Below, one piece after another: positions 34,441 through 43,590 of a stretch of DNA of 64,000 nucleotides. This DNA comes from Mucilaginibacter phenanthrenivorans (GTDB lineage Bacteria; Bacteroidota; Bacteroidia; Sphingobacteriales; Sphingobacteriaceae): assembly GCF_024721155.1 (NCBI RefSeq), contig NZ_JAHVAP010000004.1, positions 1 through 64,000 on the forward strand, read 5' to 3'. The stretch's first letter is position 1. Each line of letters begins with the position of its first letter. The translations under genes and the position numbers were made by a program. The notes below the pieces were generated by a model. That model made no database searches. It saw nothing but the letters and a program-made list of their open reading frames with translations, and had not been told where the DNA came from.

Positions 34441-34734
34441 TTATTGTTGAGCCTTTTGCAGGTAATTTGTGAACTTGGGAAGGCTGATTTCTCCCACAAT
34501 GTTACCCTTAACCATGATGTTTATTCCCACTTCATCTTTGTGGAATTGGAGACGTCCCCTAAATAAATGATTATCACCGGATTGGATAAATTGTACGAGA
34601 CTTTTTAACGTGGATTTATGGCAAACATTTTCCACGCCATTGTTATAAACTACCAACCGTGCCTTTTTTTCCAGGTTTTCGAGGGCGAAAGTATAGCCGC
34701 TGTTTAGGTTTAAAAACTTCATTGTTTCTGGCAT
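34441..34734 (-). CDS. Small conserved hypothetical protein
   Basis: This 97-residue protein starts MPETMKFLNLNSGY; the Met at residue 5 is an equally possible start. Visible strands are FALENLEKKARLVVYNNG and GRLQFHKDEVGINIMVKGNIVGEISL, suggesting a compact alpha/beta or beta fold with no signal peptide or membrane helix. I do not recognise the family, although its place just upstream of mraZ, divergent from it, may be conserved in relatives. Transcription runs away from the dcw cluster and toward the thioredoxin-like gene. No function is proposed. Confidence 0.62.
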   Translation of the reverse strand: MPETMKFLNLNSGYTFALENLEKKARLVVYNNGVENVCHKSTLKSLVQFIQSGDNHLFRGRLQFHKDEVGINIMVKGNIVGEISLPKFTNYLQKAQQ

Positions 34735-34853
34735 AACTCACTAAAAACTAAGCAGAAAGCGCTAAAAAGCATAAAGTATTTTAATAGCTGCGAAAAGAAA
34801 TTTCTACACAAATAATAATCCACAGGCATATTACACAAGTGTTAATAACTTTC

Positions 34854-34883
34854 GTGGGGGAAAGTGGAGTAAAGTGGTAAAAG
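34854..34883 (+). promoter_or_regulatory. MraZ operator: three direct GTGG repeats with 10-base period
   Basis: GTGGGGGAAA (34854-34863), GTGGAGTAAA (34864-34873) and GTGGTAAAAG (34874-34883) follow each other with exactly one helical turn between GTGG starts. This matches known MraZ boxes, direct TGGGN-type repeats before mraZ, and predicts autoregulation of the dcw cluster by MraZ. No good -7 element fits downstream; TAATTTTA at 34889-34896 is the nearest. Confidence 0.8.
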
Positions 34884-34923
34884 AAATCTAATTTTACACT
34901 ACAATTAATGCCATAGTTTTAAT

Positions 34924-35388
34924 ATGTCCTATTTAACCGGCGAGTTTGAGTGTAAATTAGATAACAAAGGGCGAATGATGATCCCTGCGGGCCTCAAAAA
35001 AAAGCTTCCAGAAGCTGAAAAAGAGGGCCTTGTGATCAATCGCGGCTTTGAAAAATATCTTGTGATTTACACTAAACAAGAATGGGACAAAAAACTGGAT
35101 GAACTCAACAAACTTAATCAATACGAAAAGAAAAACATAGAATTCATAAGATATTTTACCCGCGGCGCTACTGAATTAAGCGTTGATGCTGCCGGAAGGG
35201 TGAATTTACCCCAGGGCTTATTGGACTATGCCGGCATTGGAACGGATGTGGTTTTAAACTGCCAGATGACTAAAATTGAAATGTGGGATAGGGTAGCATA
35301 CCAGGCAATGATTGAGAATGAGCCTGAAGATTTTGCTAAACTGGCGGAAGAGGTGATGGGTGATAAGAGAAGGGGGGATGTTGCATGA
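34924..35388 (+). CDS. mraZ: Transcriptional regulator MraZ
   Basis: This 154-residue protein has two AbrB-like (SpoVT) halves. The first is FECKLDNKGRMMIPAGLKKKL and the second RGATELSVDAAGRVNLPQGLLDYAGI, each with the DxxGRxxxP pattern. MraZ forms a ring that binds direct repeats and regulates its own dcw operon. Three such repeats lie 41-70 bases upstream of the start. It is the first gene of the dcw cluster and overlaps rsmH by four bases (ATGA). Length and order are typical for Bacteroidota. Confidence 0.96.
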   Translation: MSYLTGEFECKLDNKGRMMIPAGLKKKLPEAEKEGLVINRGFEKYLVIYTKQEWDKKLDELNKLNQYEKKNIEFIRYFTRGATELSVDAAGRVNLPQGLLDYAGIGTDVVLNCQMTKIEMWDRVAYQAMIENEPEDFAKLAEEVMGDKRRGDVA

Positions 35389-36287
35389 GTACATATCATA
35401 CTCCGGTAATGCTGAATGAGTGTATTGAAGGGTTGAATATTAAACCATCAGGAACTTACGTTGATGTAACATTTGGCGGCGGCGGTCACTCTCGCGAAAT
35501 CTTAAAACATTTAAATAAGGACGGCAGGCTGCTGGCCTTTGACCAGGATGCAGATGCCCGACAAAACATCATCGATGATGAGCGTTTTATTTTTGTAGAC
35601 CAGAATTTTAGATACCTTAAAAATTTTGTCCGTTTGCATGACGCGATGCCTGTTGATGGCATTCTTGCAGATCTGGGTGTTTCATCTTACCAATTCGACC
35701 AGGCTGAGCGTGGTTTCTCTATTCGTTTTGATGCCGAGCTGGATATGCGGATGAATCAGCAGTCGGAATTAAGCGCAAAGGAAGTTGTAAATAATTATTC
35801 GGAGGCTGAGCTGCACCGGATTTTCGGCATTTATGGCGAGATCCAGAATGCAAAGTCGCTGGCCAATTCTATAGTGATCGCCCGTTTGGCTGCACCTATA
35901 GTAACGGTTGCTGATCTGAAAAATGCCATCATCAACCGCATCCCCAAAGGGAAGGAAAATAAATACCTGGCGCAGGTTTTCCAGGCGCTCAGGATAGAGG
36001 TTAACCAGGAGCTGGAGGCGTTAAAAGACTTTTTGATCCAAACCGCATCGGTATTGGTATCAGGCGGACGGTTGGTGGTAATGTCGTACCATTCACTGGA
36101 AGACAGGCTGGTGAAGAACTTCATCGCCAAAGGAAAATTCAGCGGAGAGGTAGAAAAAGATTTTTACGGAAATGATAACAAGCCTTTTGATGCGGTAAGT
36201 CGGGGAGCGATCACAGCAACGGAAGAGGAGATAAAGGATAATAACAGGGCACGGAGCGCTAAGCTAAGAATAGCGGTAAAGAAATGA
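35385..36287 (+). CDS. rsmH: 16S rRNA (cytosine-1402 N4)-methyltransferase
   Basis: This 300-residue S-adenosylmethionine-dependent enzyme methylates C1402 of 16S rRNA. Family motifs are present: HTPVMLNECIEGL, YVDVTFGGGGHSREIL (SAM-binding glycine loop), AFDQDADA, DGILADLGVSSYQFD, RGFSIRFDAELDMRMNQ, and the C-terminal VVMSYHSLEDRLVKNF. It overlaps mraZ by four bases and the ftsL-like gene by four, so the three are translationally coupled, as usual in the dcw cluster. Confidence 0.97.
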   Translation: MSTYHTPVMLNECIEGLNIKPSGTYVDVTFGGGGHSREILKHLNKDGRLLAFDQDADARQNIIDDERFIFVDQNFRYLKNFVRLHDAMPVDGILADLGVSSYQFDQAERGFSIRFDAELDMRMNQQSELSAKEVVNNYSEAELHRIFGIYGEIQNAKSLANSIVIARLAAPIVTVADLKNAIINRIPKGKENKYLAQVFQALRIEVNQELEALKDFLIQTASVLVSGGRLVVMSYHSLEDRLVKNFIAKGKFSGEVEKDFYGNDNKPFDAVSRGAITATEEEIKDNNRARSAKLRIAVKK

Positions 36288-36697
36288 CAAACAAGCTACG
36301 TACGCAAATTGAAGAGGAAGAGGCGGAACAACAAAAGCTTATTGTTGAGGAAAAACGCGACTCGGAATTTCCGGATAATTTTTTGACTCAGTTTTTAACC
36401 AAAGGAATTCTTAATGCCGAAGCTGCTACCAGGGCGTTGCCGTTTGTATTGTTTATTGCCTTTTTAGGAATGCTGTATATAGCCAATATGCACATGGCGG
36501 AAAGAAGCATCCGTGACATCAGCAAGATTAGCAAGGAAGTAAAGGAGTTGAGCTGGGATTATAAAAACACCAAAGCTGAGCTTGCTTATAAAAGTACGCT
36601 TACAGAAGTTGCCAGACGTGTAGATACCCTGGGATTAAAAGAATCACTTACGCCACCGCAAAAAATAGTTGACGAGGAGGTGAAAAATGAGCGTTAG
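36284..36697 (+). CDS. ftsL: FtsL-like cell-division protein
   Basis: This 137-residue protein has a cytoplasmic, highly charged N-terminus, one membrane helix at about residues 54-72 (ALPFVLFIAFLGMLYIANM), and a periplasmic coiled-coil-like helix (RSIRDISKISKEVKELSWDYKNTKAELAYK) ending in GLKESLTPPQK. This is the Bacteroidota version of FtsL, recognised by position and layout rather than strong sequence identity. It would join FtsQ and FtsI in the septal complex. It overlaps rsmH by four and the PBP gene by 11 bases. Confidence 0.86.
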   Translation: MTNKLRTQIEEEEAEQQKLIVEEKRDSEFPDNFLTQFLTKGILNAEAATRALPFVLFIAFLGMLYIANMHMAERSIRDISKISKEVKELSWDYKNTKAELAYKSTLTEVARRVDTLGLKESLTPPQKIVDEEVKNER

Positions 36698-38825
36698 CAT
36701 TAGGAAAACTATACTTATCAGGGTTTACCTGGCCTTTGGGTTGATCCTGCTTTTTGCCGCTGCAGTAGTGATCCAGCTTTTTCGTGTGCAATTTGTACAG
36801 GGCGATAAATGGAAGGCAATGGCATCTAAAATATCAACCAGGTACCAGACAATTGAGGCTGCACGCGGGAATATTTTTGCGAACGATATGAGCCTGCTGG
36901 CAACATCAGTGCCTGAATACGAGTTGCACATGGACATGTTTGCCGGAGGTATTGCTGACGACAAGACGTTTAATGAAAAGGTTGACTCGCTGGCGTTGAT
37001 GCTTTCGCAATTATATCCTGATAAATCGGAGAAGGAATTTTCACGCTTGCTGCGCGATGCCCGTAAGGATGGGTCTAGATATGAACTGATCAGGAGAAGG
37101 GTAACCCATAAAGAGTTAAAGCTGATCCGCAACTTCCCGATCTTTAACATGGGTAAATACAAGGGCGGGCTTATAGTTGATGAGCAAAACAGGCGGGTAA
37201 AGCCGTTTCAATCACTTGCCGAGCGTACCATTGGTTATAAAAACGAAAATGCAAATAAAGCGGTAGGTCTGGAAGGCGCTTATGCTGATTATATAAACGG
37301 CGAAAACGGTAAACGTCTGGTGCAGCGCATGCCCGGGAACGTTTGGATGCCGGTAAGGAACGGTGAGGATGAAGTAGAGCCGAAGGATGGTGCTGATATT
37401 ATATCAACAATTGATGTAAACTTTCAGGATGTTGCGCAGGATGTGTTAAGGGCGCAGTTAGACAGTACAGGCGCCGATCATGGCTGCGTGGTATTGATGG
37501 AAGTATCGACAGGCGAGATCAGGGCGATAGCCAACTTTACTAAAACCAAATCCGGCAAATACGAGGAAAAGCTGAATTATGCGATTAGTGACGCCGGCGA
37601 TCCGGGGTCAACTTTTAAGCTGGCTACTTATATGTCTCTTTTTGATCAGCATAAAATTGACACCAATTCTACTATTAATGCGGAAGGTGGAAAGTACAAG
37701 ATTCCTAAGGGCCCAACTATTAACGACGTAGAGGATTACAATTTTGTGATCACCGCAAAAAAAGCATTTGAAGAGTCGTCGAATGTTGCAGCAGCCAGGT
37801 TCGCTTATAACGCTTATAATAATAACCAGAAGGAATTTACAGATAAGCTGTACAGCTATCATTTAAACGAACCACTTGGCTTGCAAATTCCCGGCGAGGG
37901 TCATCCTGTGGTTAAGAACCCAAAAAGTCGCAGCTGGAATAAATATTACAGTCTGCCCGAAATGGCATACGGTTATGAAATGAAGATAACGCCATTGCAG
38001 ATGCTTGCATTTTATAATTCAGTAGCTAACAACGGCAAAATGATAGCGCCGATCCTGGTAAAGGAAATCCGTCGGTATGGAAATACCATCGAGCAGTTCC
38101 AGGCAAGGGTGATCAATGAAAAAGTTTGTTCGGACGCTACCCTTGGTAAAGTACGCAGCCTGCTGGAAGGTGTGATAACTGAAGGTAACGGTAAAACATT
38201 GTTTAAAAACTCACTATATACCGTAGCAGGTAAGACCGGTACTGCGCAGATCGCGAACGGCATACGTGGTTACGGAAATGGAACTGGCAACAGCGAAAAG
38301 AAAACTTACCAGGCTTCGTTCTGCGGATACTTCCCGGCTAAAAACCCTAAGTATTCCATGATCGTTGTGATCAATCATCCTACAAAAGGATCGTACCTGG
38401 CGGCTAAAGTTGCAGGCCCGGTATTCAAAAAAATTGCTGACCGGGTATACGCCGCTGATAAGAGCCTGAACCCGGGAGCGCCGGTGCACTATGTAGGCAA
38501 CACCAATTTGCCGCAAATAAAAAAGGGTAATACAAAAGCACTGAAACACGTGTATAGCAAACTCGGCGTTAAGCCCCTGTATGCTGTTAATAACGCGTCG
38601 GTGAACGGAGTTGATACCAGCAATGGAGTTGCTTTTGAAGATGCGAGCTATAAAAGCGGTGTAGTGCCGCAGGTAAAGGGAATGGGGTTGAGCGATGCTT
38701 TATACGTATTGGGAAATGCCGGTTATAAGGTTGTTGCCAGGGGCAGTGGCATGGTAGCCAATCAATCAGTAACGGCGGGAAGCATAACGCCAAAGGGATC
38801 AAAAATAATAATAGAACTGCAATGA
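36687..38825 (+). CDS. ftsI: Septal transpeptidase (class B penicillin-binding protein) with C-terminal PASTA domain
   Basis: This 712-residue protein has an N-terminal membrane anchor (IRVYLAFGLILLFAAAVVIQLF) and a dimerisation domain (from about residue 40; IEAARGNIFAND). The transpeptidase motifs are Ser308-Thr-Phe-Lys311, SSN at 364-366 and KTGTAQ at 516-521. The C-terminus (about 650-712; VPQVKGMGLSDALYVLGNAGYK) is a PASTA domain, which binds cell-wall fragments. It cross-links septal peptidoglycan in the periplasm. It overlaps ftsL by 11 and murE by four bases. A PASTA domain is common in Bacteroidota FtsI. Confidence 0.95.
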   Translation: MSVSIRKTILIRVYLAFGLILLFAAAVVIQLFRVQFVQGDKWKAMASKISTRYQTIEAARGNIFANDMSLLATSVPEYELHMDMFAGGIADDKTFNEKVDSLALMLSQLYPDKSEKEFSRLLRDARKDGSRYELIRRRVTHKELKLIRNFPIFNMGKYKGGLIVDEQNRRVKPFQSLAERTIGYKNENANKAVGLEGAYADYINGENGKRLVQRMPGNVWMPVRNGEDEVEPKDGADIISTIDVNFQDVAQDVLRAQLDSTGADHGCVVLMEVSTGEIRAIANFTKTKSGKYEEKLNYAISDAGDPGSTFKLATYMSLFDQHKIDTNSTINAEGGKYKIPKGPTINDVEDYNFVITAKKAFEESSNVAAARFAYNAYNNNQKEFTDKLYSYHLNEPLGLQIPGEGHPVVKNPKSRSWNKYYSLPEMAYGYEMKITPLQMLAFYNSVANNGKMIAPILVKEIRRYGNTIEQFQARVINEKVCSDATLGKVRSLLEGVITEGNGKTLFKNSLYTVAGKTGTAQIANGIRGYGNGTGNSEKKTYQASFCGYFPAKNPKYSMIVVINHPTKGSYLAAKVAGPVFKKIADRVYAADKSLNPGAPVHYVGNTNLPQIKKGNTKALKHVYSKLGVKPLYAVNNASVNGVDTSNGVAFEDASYKSGVVPQVKGMGLSDALYVLGNAGYKVVARGSGMVANQSVTAGSITPKGSKIIIELQ

Positions 38826-40282
38826 GATATTTGAGCGATATAATAGAGGGGCTTGCGTTTACAGAACTGCAGGGAAGTGCGGATATTGAAATAACTGCTA
38901 TAGTTTTCGATTCGCGCAAGGTAGTGCCGGGTTGTATGTTCGTAGCTGTAAAAGGCACGATGGTTGACGGGCACGACTATATTCTGCAAGCCATTAAAGA
39001 TGGCGCAGTTGCTGTTATTTGCGAGGAGTTACCATCACGGGTTACCGGCGAGGTTGACTTTTTAATGGTAGCTGATTCGTCTGTGGCGCTTGGTCTTGTA
39101 TCGGCTAACTTTTACGATAATCCATCATCAAAACTAAAGCTGGTAGGAGTAACCGGAACAAACGGGAAAACCACCATTGCTACAATGCTCTACAAGTTAT
39201 TTCGTGATTTGGGCTATAAATGCGGTTTGCTTTCAACCGTTGAAAATCAAATCAATGGCGAGGTGATCCCTGCAACACATACTACACCCGATCCGGTTGA
39301 ATTAAATAAGCTGTTAAATGAGATGGTTGAACAGGGCTGTGATTATTGCTTTATGGAAGTAAGCTCACATGCCATTGCACAGCATCGCATTGCATCATTA
39401 AAGTTTACAGGGGCAATATTCTCGAACTTAACACACGATCATTTAGATTATCACAAAACATTTGAAAAATACCTGAAGGCTAAGAAGACATTTTTTGACG
39501 AGTTGCCATCAAACGCTTTCGCCTTAACCAATATCGACGATAAAAACGGCAACGTAATGCTGCAAAATACCAAGGCCCATAAAAAGACTTATGGCCTGAA
39601 AAGCATGGCGGATTACAAAGCGCGCATACTTGAAAACCAATTTGAAGGGCTGCACCTGCAAATTGACAGCGAAGAGGTTTGGTTTAAAATGGTAGGGACG
39701 TTCAATGCATATAATTTGTTAGCGGTTTACTCGGCTGCAATGCTGCTTGAGCAGGACAAAACTAAAATACTAACCAGCCTGAGCAAGCTTACAGGCGCCC
39801 GCGGGCGGTTTGATTATATAATTGCACCTAACAAGGTAATAGGTATTGTTGATTACGCCCACTCACCGGATGCTATTCAGAATATTTTAAGTACGGTACA
39901 CGACATCCGCAAGAATGAAGAAAAAGTGATAACGGTAATTGGCTGCGGTGGCGACAGGGATAAAACCAAACGTCCTATCATGGCTAAAGCTGCTTGCGAA
40001 TGGAGTGATAAAGTGATCCTAACTTCTGATAATCCCCGCTCAGAGGACCCATCCCAAATAATCAGGGATATGGAGGAAGGAGTTGATCCTGCTTTTAAAC
40101 GCCACACACTGAGCATAGTTGACAGGCGCGAAGCCATAAAAACAGCTTGTATGCTGGCAAGACCGGGTGATATAGTAGTGGTAGCGGGTAAGGGGCATGA
40201 AAAATACCAGGAAGTTAATGGCGTACGCTCTCACTTCGATGATATGGAAGAGCTAAGCGCAATTTTTAAAGAAATGAACTAA
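38822..40282 (+). CDS. murE: UDP-MurNAc-tripeptide synthetase
   Basis: This 486-residue Mur ligase adds the third residue to the peptidoglycan stem peptide. It has an N-terminal UDP-binding domain (EITAIVFDSRKVVPG), the ATP loop GVTGTNGKTT, the carbamylated-Lys region, and TSDNPRSEDP. The DNPR motif is that of the meso-diaminopimelate-adding enzymes, so the substrate is probably meso-DAP, fitting the nearby dapA. It overlaps ftsI by four bases. Downstream, a four-helix-bundle gene separates it from mraY, so the normal coupling of the cluster is broken here. Confidence 0.96.
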   Translation: MRYLSDIIEGLAFTELQGSADIEITAIVFDSRKVVPGCMFVAVKGTMVDGHDYILQAIKDGAVAVICEELPSRVTGEVDFLMVADSSVALGLVSANFYDNPSSKLKLVGVTGTNGKTTIATMLYKLFRDLGYKCGLLSTVENQINGEVIPATHTTPDPVELNKLLNEMVEQGCDYCFMEVSSHAIAQHRIASLKFTGAIFSNLTHDHLDYHKTFEKYLKAKKTFFDELPSNAFALTNIDDKNGNVMLQNTKAHKKTYGLKSMADYKARILENQFEGLHLQIDSEEVWFKMVGTFNAYNLLAVYSAAMLLEQDKTKILTSLSKLTGARGRFDYIIAPNKVIGIVDYAHSPDAIQNILSTVHDIRKNEEKVITVIGCGGDRDKTKRPIMAKAACEWSDKVILTSDNPRSEDPSQIIRDMEEGVDPAFKRHTLSIVDRREAIKTACMLARPGDIVVVAGKGHEKYQEVNGVRSHFDDMEELSAIFKEMN

Positions 40283-40330
40283 GAGGATGTGCGAATGTGT
40301 GGATGTGCAAATATGCGGATGAGGAAAAAG
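40283..40330. repeat. Left 'GTGCGGATGTGCGAAT' arm beside the four-helix-bundle gene
   Basis: Several overlapping units of the form GTGCRRATGTGYG follow the murE stop. The inverse of this block lies at 40846-40889 on the other side of the four-helix-bundle gene. Related units occur at 42161-42175, 43615-43652 and 44931-44968. Confidence 0.7.
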
Positions 40331-40396
40331 ATGGGTGGATGTTTGATGGGATAGATGAATCAAAGACATCGATTTGAATAAATAACAATATAGACC

Positions 40397-40741
40397 ATGA
40401 GCGAGAAACCGAACCAGATAGTTGATTTAACATTTAGTTTTTCATTGAAAATAATTGCTTTCACCGAAATTCTTGAATCGCAAAGAAAATTCAACATGGC
40501 GAATCAACTTTTTAGAAGCGGAACCTCTATTGGAGCAAATGTTAGTGAGGCGCAAGGAGCTGAAAGTAAAAACGACTTTAAACACAAGTGTAAGATTGCA
40601 TATAAAGAAGCAGGCGAAACAGAGTACTGGTTAAAGCTTTGCAAGTTCGCCGAAAACTATCCATTTGAGCCGGAGATGTTAGATGAAGTGCAATCGATAT
40701 TAAGGATACTGGGAAAAATAATTACAACAACAAATAATTAG
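40397..40741 (+). CDS. Four-helix-bundle protein, S23/23S rRNA intervening-sequence family
   Basis: This 114-residue protein matches the TIGR02436 family: the first helix FSFSLKIIAFTEILESQRKF, the conserved NQLFRSGTSIGANVSEAQGAESKNDFKHKCKIAYKEAGETEYWL-type core (residues about 36-80) and a final helix. Relatives are encoded within intervening sequences of 23S rRNA genes and in diversity-generating retroelements (bAvd), where they bind nucleic acid. It is foreign to dcw clusters in general, sits between murE and mraY, and is flanked by repeat arms in inverted orientation. It may therefore be an inserted cassette. Its role here is unknown. Confidence 0.88.
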   Translation: MSEKPNQIVDLTFSFSLKIIAFTEILESQRKFNMANQLFRSGTSIGANVSEAQGAESKNDFKHKCKIAYKEAGETEYWLKLCKFAENYPFEPEMLDEVQSILRILGKIITTTNN

Positions 40742-40845
40742 AAAAATGTGCAGATGCGTGGATAGGCAGACGTGCATATAATTAAAACAACTAACGAATA
40801 AAAGAAAATTTACAAACAAATAAGAGTGATTAAAGAATTTGGATT

Positions 40846-40889
40846 TGCATGTATTCGCACATCCGCACATCAATAATCCGCACATCAAT
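40846..40889. repeat. Right 'GTGCGGATGTGCGAAT' arm, inverted, before mraY
   Basis: ATTCGCACATCCGCACATC followed by AATCCGCACATCAAT ends two bases before the mraY ATG. It is the inverse of the block at 40283-40330. It is translatable in frame with mraY from a TTG at 40839, but that start is unlikely. Confidence 0.7.
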
Positions 40890-42131
40890 ATGTTATACTA
40901 CTTATTCAACTGGCTTAATAAAAATTACACTATTCCTGGTTCGGGGGTGTTTCAGTACATCACGTTCCGCACGGCAATGGCTGTAATTACATCGTTGATA
41001 GTAACTACGGTGTTTGGGCGCAGGTTGATTGACTACTTACGATTTAAGCAGGTTGGTGAAACCGTAAGAAACTTAGGGCTGGAAGGGCAAATGCAGAAGG
41101 CTGGAACGCCGACAATGGGTGGGCTGATCATTATCCTGGGAATTCTGGTGCCAACCCTGTTGTTTGCCAAATTGGAAAATATATACATCATCATGATGCT
41201 GGTTACCACCATTTGGCTTGGCGCGATAGGCTTTTTGGATGATTATATAAAGGTATTTAAAAAGAACAAGGAAGGCTTAGCAGGCAGGTTTAAGATAATA
41301 GGGCAGGTTGGCTTAGCGCTTTTCATCGGATTTACTATGTATTCTAATTCGGATATCGTGATCCGACAGGAAGTAAAGCTGCCTGTAAAGGTTGATGCTC
41401 CGGTTGATTTTCATATGCGGAATAATGTACCTGTTTATACTCAGGATGTAAGATCGACAAAAACTACCATGCCGTTCTATAAAAACAACGAGTTTGACTA
41501 TGGAAAGGTGTTAAAATATATCGGGGCTGACTCTGATCATTATTCGTTACTGGTGTTTATGTTCTTTGTTATAGTAATCGTCACATTTATTTCAAATGGT
41601 GCAAACATAACAGACGGTATAGACGGGCTGGCGACAGGTACCTCGGCCATCATCGGCATTACGCTGGCTATTCTGGCTTACGTTTCTGGTAACACGGTTA
41701 TCGCCGATTACCTGAACATCATGTACATCCCCAATTCCGGCGAGCTGGTAATTTTTGCCGGTGCATTTGTTGGGGCATGTGTTGGTTTTCTCTGGTATAA
41801 CTCTTACCCGGCACAAGTATTTATGGGTGATACTGGCAGCCTTGCAATCGGCGGCATCATAGCCGTGTTTGCCATCATGATCCGCAAAGAGTTGTTGGTG
41901 CCATTGCTGTGCGGTGTGTTTGTGATAGAGAATTTGTCGGTAATTATACAGGTGGGCTGGTTTAAATATACAAGGATAAGATTTGGCGAGGGACGCAGGG
42001 TGTTTTTAATGTCGCCACTGCATCACCATTATCAGAAGAAAGGATTTCATGAAGCCAAGATCGTAACCCGGTTCTGGATCATCGGTATCCTGCTGGCGAT
42101 AGTGACGATAATAACGTTGAAGCTGAGGTAG
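40890..42131 (+). CDS. mraY: Phospho-MurNAc-pentapeptide transferase
   Basis: This 413-residue membrane enzyme links phospho-MurNAc-pentapeptide to undecaprenyl phosphate to make lipid I. The ATG at 40890 ([11 protein letters not shown]) is the canonical start; the in-frame TTG at 40839 would add 17 residues encoded by repeat sequence. Family motifs are [19 protein letters not shown]-like [46 protein letters not shown] and the C-terminal [12 protein letters not shown]. About ten membrane helices are visible. A palindromic unit follows directly after the stop. Confidence 0.97.
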   Translation: MLYYLFNWLNKNYTIPGSGVFQYITFRTAMAVITSLIVTTVFGRRLIDYLRFKQVGETVRNLGLEGQMQKAGTPTMGGLIIILGILVPTLLFAKLENIYIIMMLVTTIWLGAIGFLDDYIKVFKKNKEGLAGRFKIIGQVGLALFIGFTMYSNSDIVIRQEVKLPVKVDAPVDFHMRNNVPVYTQDVRSTKTTMPFYKNNEFDYGKVLKYIGADSDHYSLLVFMFFVIVIVTFISNGANITDGIDGLATGTSAIIGITLAILAYVSGNTVIADYLNIMYIPNSGELVIFAGAFVGACVGFLWYNSYPAQVFMGDTGSLAIGGIIAVFAIMIRKELLVPLLCGVFVIENLSVIIQVGWFKYTRIRFGEGRRVFLMSPLHHHYQKKGFHEAKIVTRFWIIGILLAIVTIITLKLR

Positions 42132-42135
42132 AGAT

Positions 42136-42262
42136 GCCCCCCGACCCCCTAAAGGGGGAGATGATGTGCGATAGGAATAAATATTAAAGAAAAGATAAAT
42201 AATGATACAGGACAGCAAAAACCAACCCAATCAAAAGCTCCCCCTTCAGGGGGCTGGGGGGC
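42136..42262. repeat. C/G-rich palindromic unit 1 (mraY-murD), overlaps murD codons 1-20
   Basis: The left arm 42136-42160 (GCCCCCCGACCCCC...) and the right arm 42238-42262 (...GGGGGCTGGGGGGC) are near-perfect 25-base inverted copies. Each arm is also a hairpin on its own (CCCCCTAAAGGGGG, CCCCCTTCAGGGGG). Between them lie a GTGCG fragment, an A-rich segment and the murD start codon at 42202. Units 2 and 3 have the same layout. Confidence 0.9.
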
Positions 42263-43590
42263 TAGTAGCAATTCTTGGAGCCGGCGAAAGCGGGGTGGGA
42301 GCGGCATGCCTGGCGCAACAGCAGGGCTATGATGTTTTTGTGTCGGATTTCGGGATGATTGCTGACGACTATAAAAAACAATTGCAGGACTGGAATATCC
42401 GCTTTGAAGAAAGGCAGCATACTGAAAGCGAAATACTTAAGGCTATTGAGGTAATTAAAAGCCCCGGTATTCCTGAAAAGGCGCCCATCATTAAAAAAAT
42501 AAAAGAAAAGGGCATCCCGGTTATCTCTGAAATTGAATTTGCCGGCCGCTATACAAATGCCAAAATAATAGGAATAACCGGGTCGAACGGTAAAACGACC
42601 ACCAGCAGCTTAACCTACCATATACTGAAGAATGCGGGATTAAATGTGGGCCTCGCTGGTAATATCGGTAAAAGTTTTGCCTACCAGGTGGCTACTGAAA
42701 AGTTCGACTTATATGTGCTCGAGCTGAGCAGCTTTATGCTCGACGATATGTTCAGTTTTAAGGCCGACATAGCCGTGCTATTAAATATTACGCCCGATCA
42801 TTTAGACAGATACGATTATAAATTGGAGAATTATGCAGCATCGAAGTTTCGAATCACTCAAAACCAAACAGGAAATGATTATTTCATTTACTGCGCCGAC
42901 GACCCGGAGACCATTAAGGGAATGGCGGACCGAACTTTTGCAGCACAGCAATTGCCGTTTTCTATCGAAAAAGAGATTGAACAGGGGGCATGCCTCCACC
43001 AGGACAATATTGTCATTAACCTTCATCAACAACATTTTGAAATGTCGATACACGAATTAGCTCTACAGGGTAAACACAATATTTATAACTCTATGGCATC
43101 AGGTATAGTAGCCAAAGTCCTGGAACTGCGTAATCCCGAAATGCGGGAGAGCATGGGCAACTTTAACGCGATCGAGCATCGGTTGGAGTCGGTTGCTGTG
43201 ATATCAGGCATCAGCTTTATCAATGATTCAAAGGCTACAAATGTAAACTCAACATGGTATGCCCTTGAAAGCATGACCAGCGATGTGGTGCTGATACTTG
43301 GCGGAGTTGACAAGGGAAATGATTACGGGATGCTTAGAAGCCTGGTTAAGCAAAAGGTAAAGGCAATAGTTTGTTTAGGCAAGGATAACAAGCGCATACA
43401 CGAAGCATTTGAGGATGTGGTTGACGTAATAGTGAATACCCACTCGGCGCAGGAAGCCGCAACGGTGTCTTATCACCTGGCAACAAAGGGTGATACCGTA
43501 TTGTTGTCGCCGGCGTGTGCAAGTTTCGACTTGTTTAAGAATTATGAAGACAGGGGCAGGCAATTTAAGCAGGCGGTGAAGGAGTTATAG
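42202..43590 (+). CDS. murD: UDP-MurNAc-L-alanine:D-glutamate ligase with repeat-encoded N-terminus
   Basis: This 462-residue Mur ligase adds D-glutamate to UDP-MurNAc-L-Ala. After the first 20 residues the standard MurD start appears (VAILGAGESGVGAACLAQQQG), then GITGSNGKTTTSSL (ATP loop), LELSSFMLDD, NITPDHLDRYD and NDSKATNVNSTWYAL. The residues before VAIL (MIQDSKNQPNQKLPLQGAGG) are encoded by a palindromic unit, and no other ATG lies near the native N-terminus. The repeat therefore appears to supply the start codon. Nearly the same 20 codons occur before ftsW, and related ones begin murG. The enzyme core looks intact. Confidence 0.95.
   Translation: MIQDSKNQPNQKLPLQGAGGLVAILGAGESGVGAACLAQQQGYDVFVSDFGMIADDYKKQLQDWNIRFEERQHTESEILKAIEVIKSPGIPEKAPIIKKIKEKGIPVISEIEFAGRYTNAKIIGITGSNGKTTTSSLTYHILKNAGLNVGLAGNIGKSFAYQVATEKFDLYVLELSSFMLDDMFSFKADIAVLLNITPDHLDRYDYKLENYAASKFRITQNQTGNDYFIYCADDPETIKGMADRTFAAQQLPFSIEKEIEQGACLHQDNIVINLHQQHFEMSIHELALQGKHNIYNSMASGIVAKVLELRNPEMRESMGNFNAIEHRLESVAVISGISFINDSKATNVNSTWYALESMTSDVVLILGGVDKGNDYGMLRSLVKQKVKAIVCLGKDNKRIHEAFEDVVDVIVNTHSAQEAATVSYHLATKGDTVLLSPACASFDLFKNYEDRGRQFKQAVKEL

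Noticed and set aside
40839..40889. 17-residue N-terminal extension of MraY from a TTG start
   Set aside because: The added residues are encoded by the repeat arm and contain [10 protein letters not shown]; the ATG at 40890 gives the canonical MraY start. Unlike murD and murG, a good native start is present.
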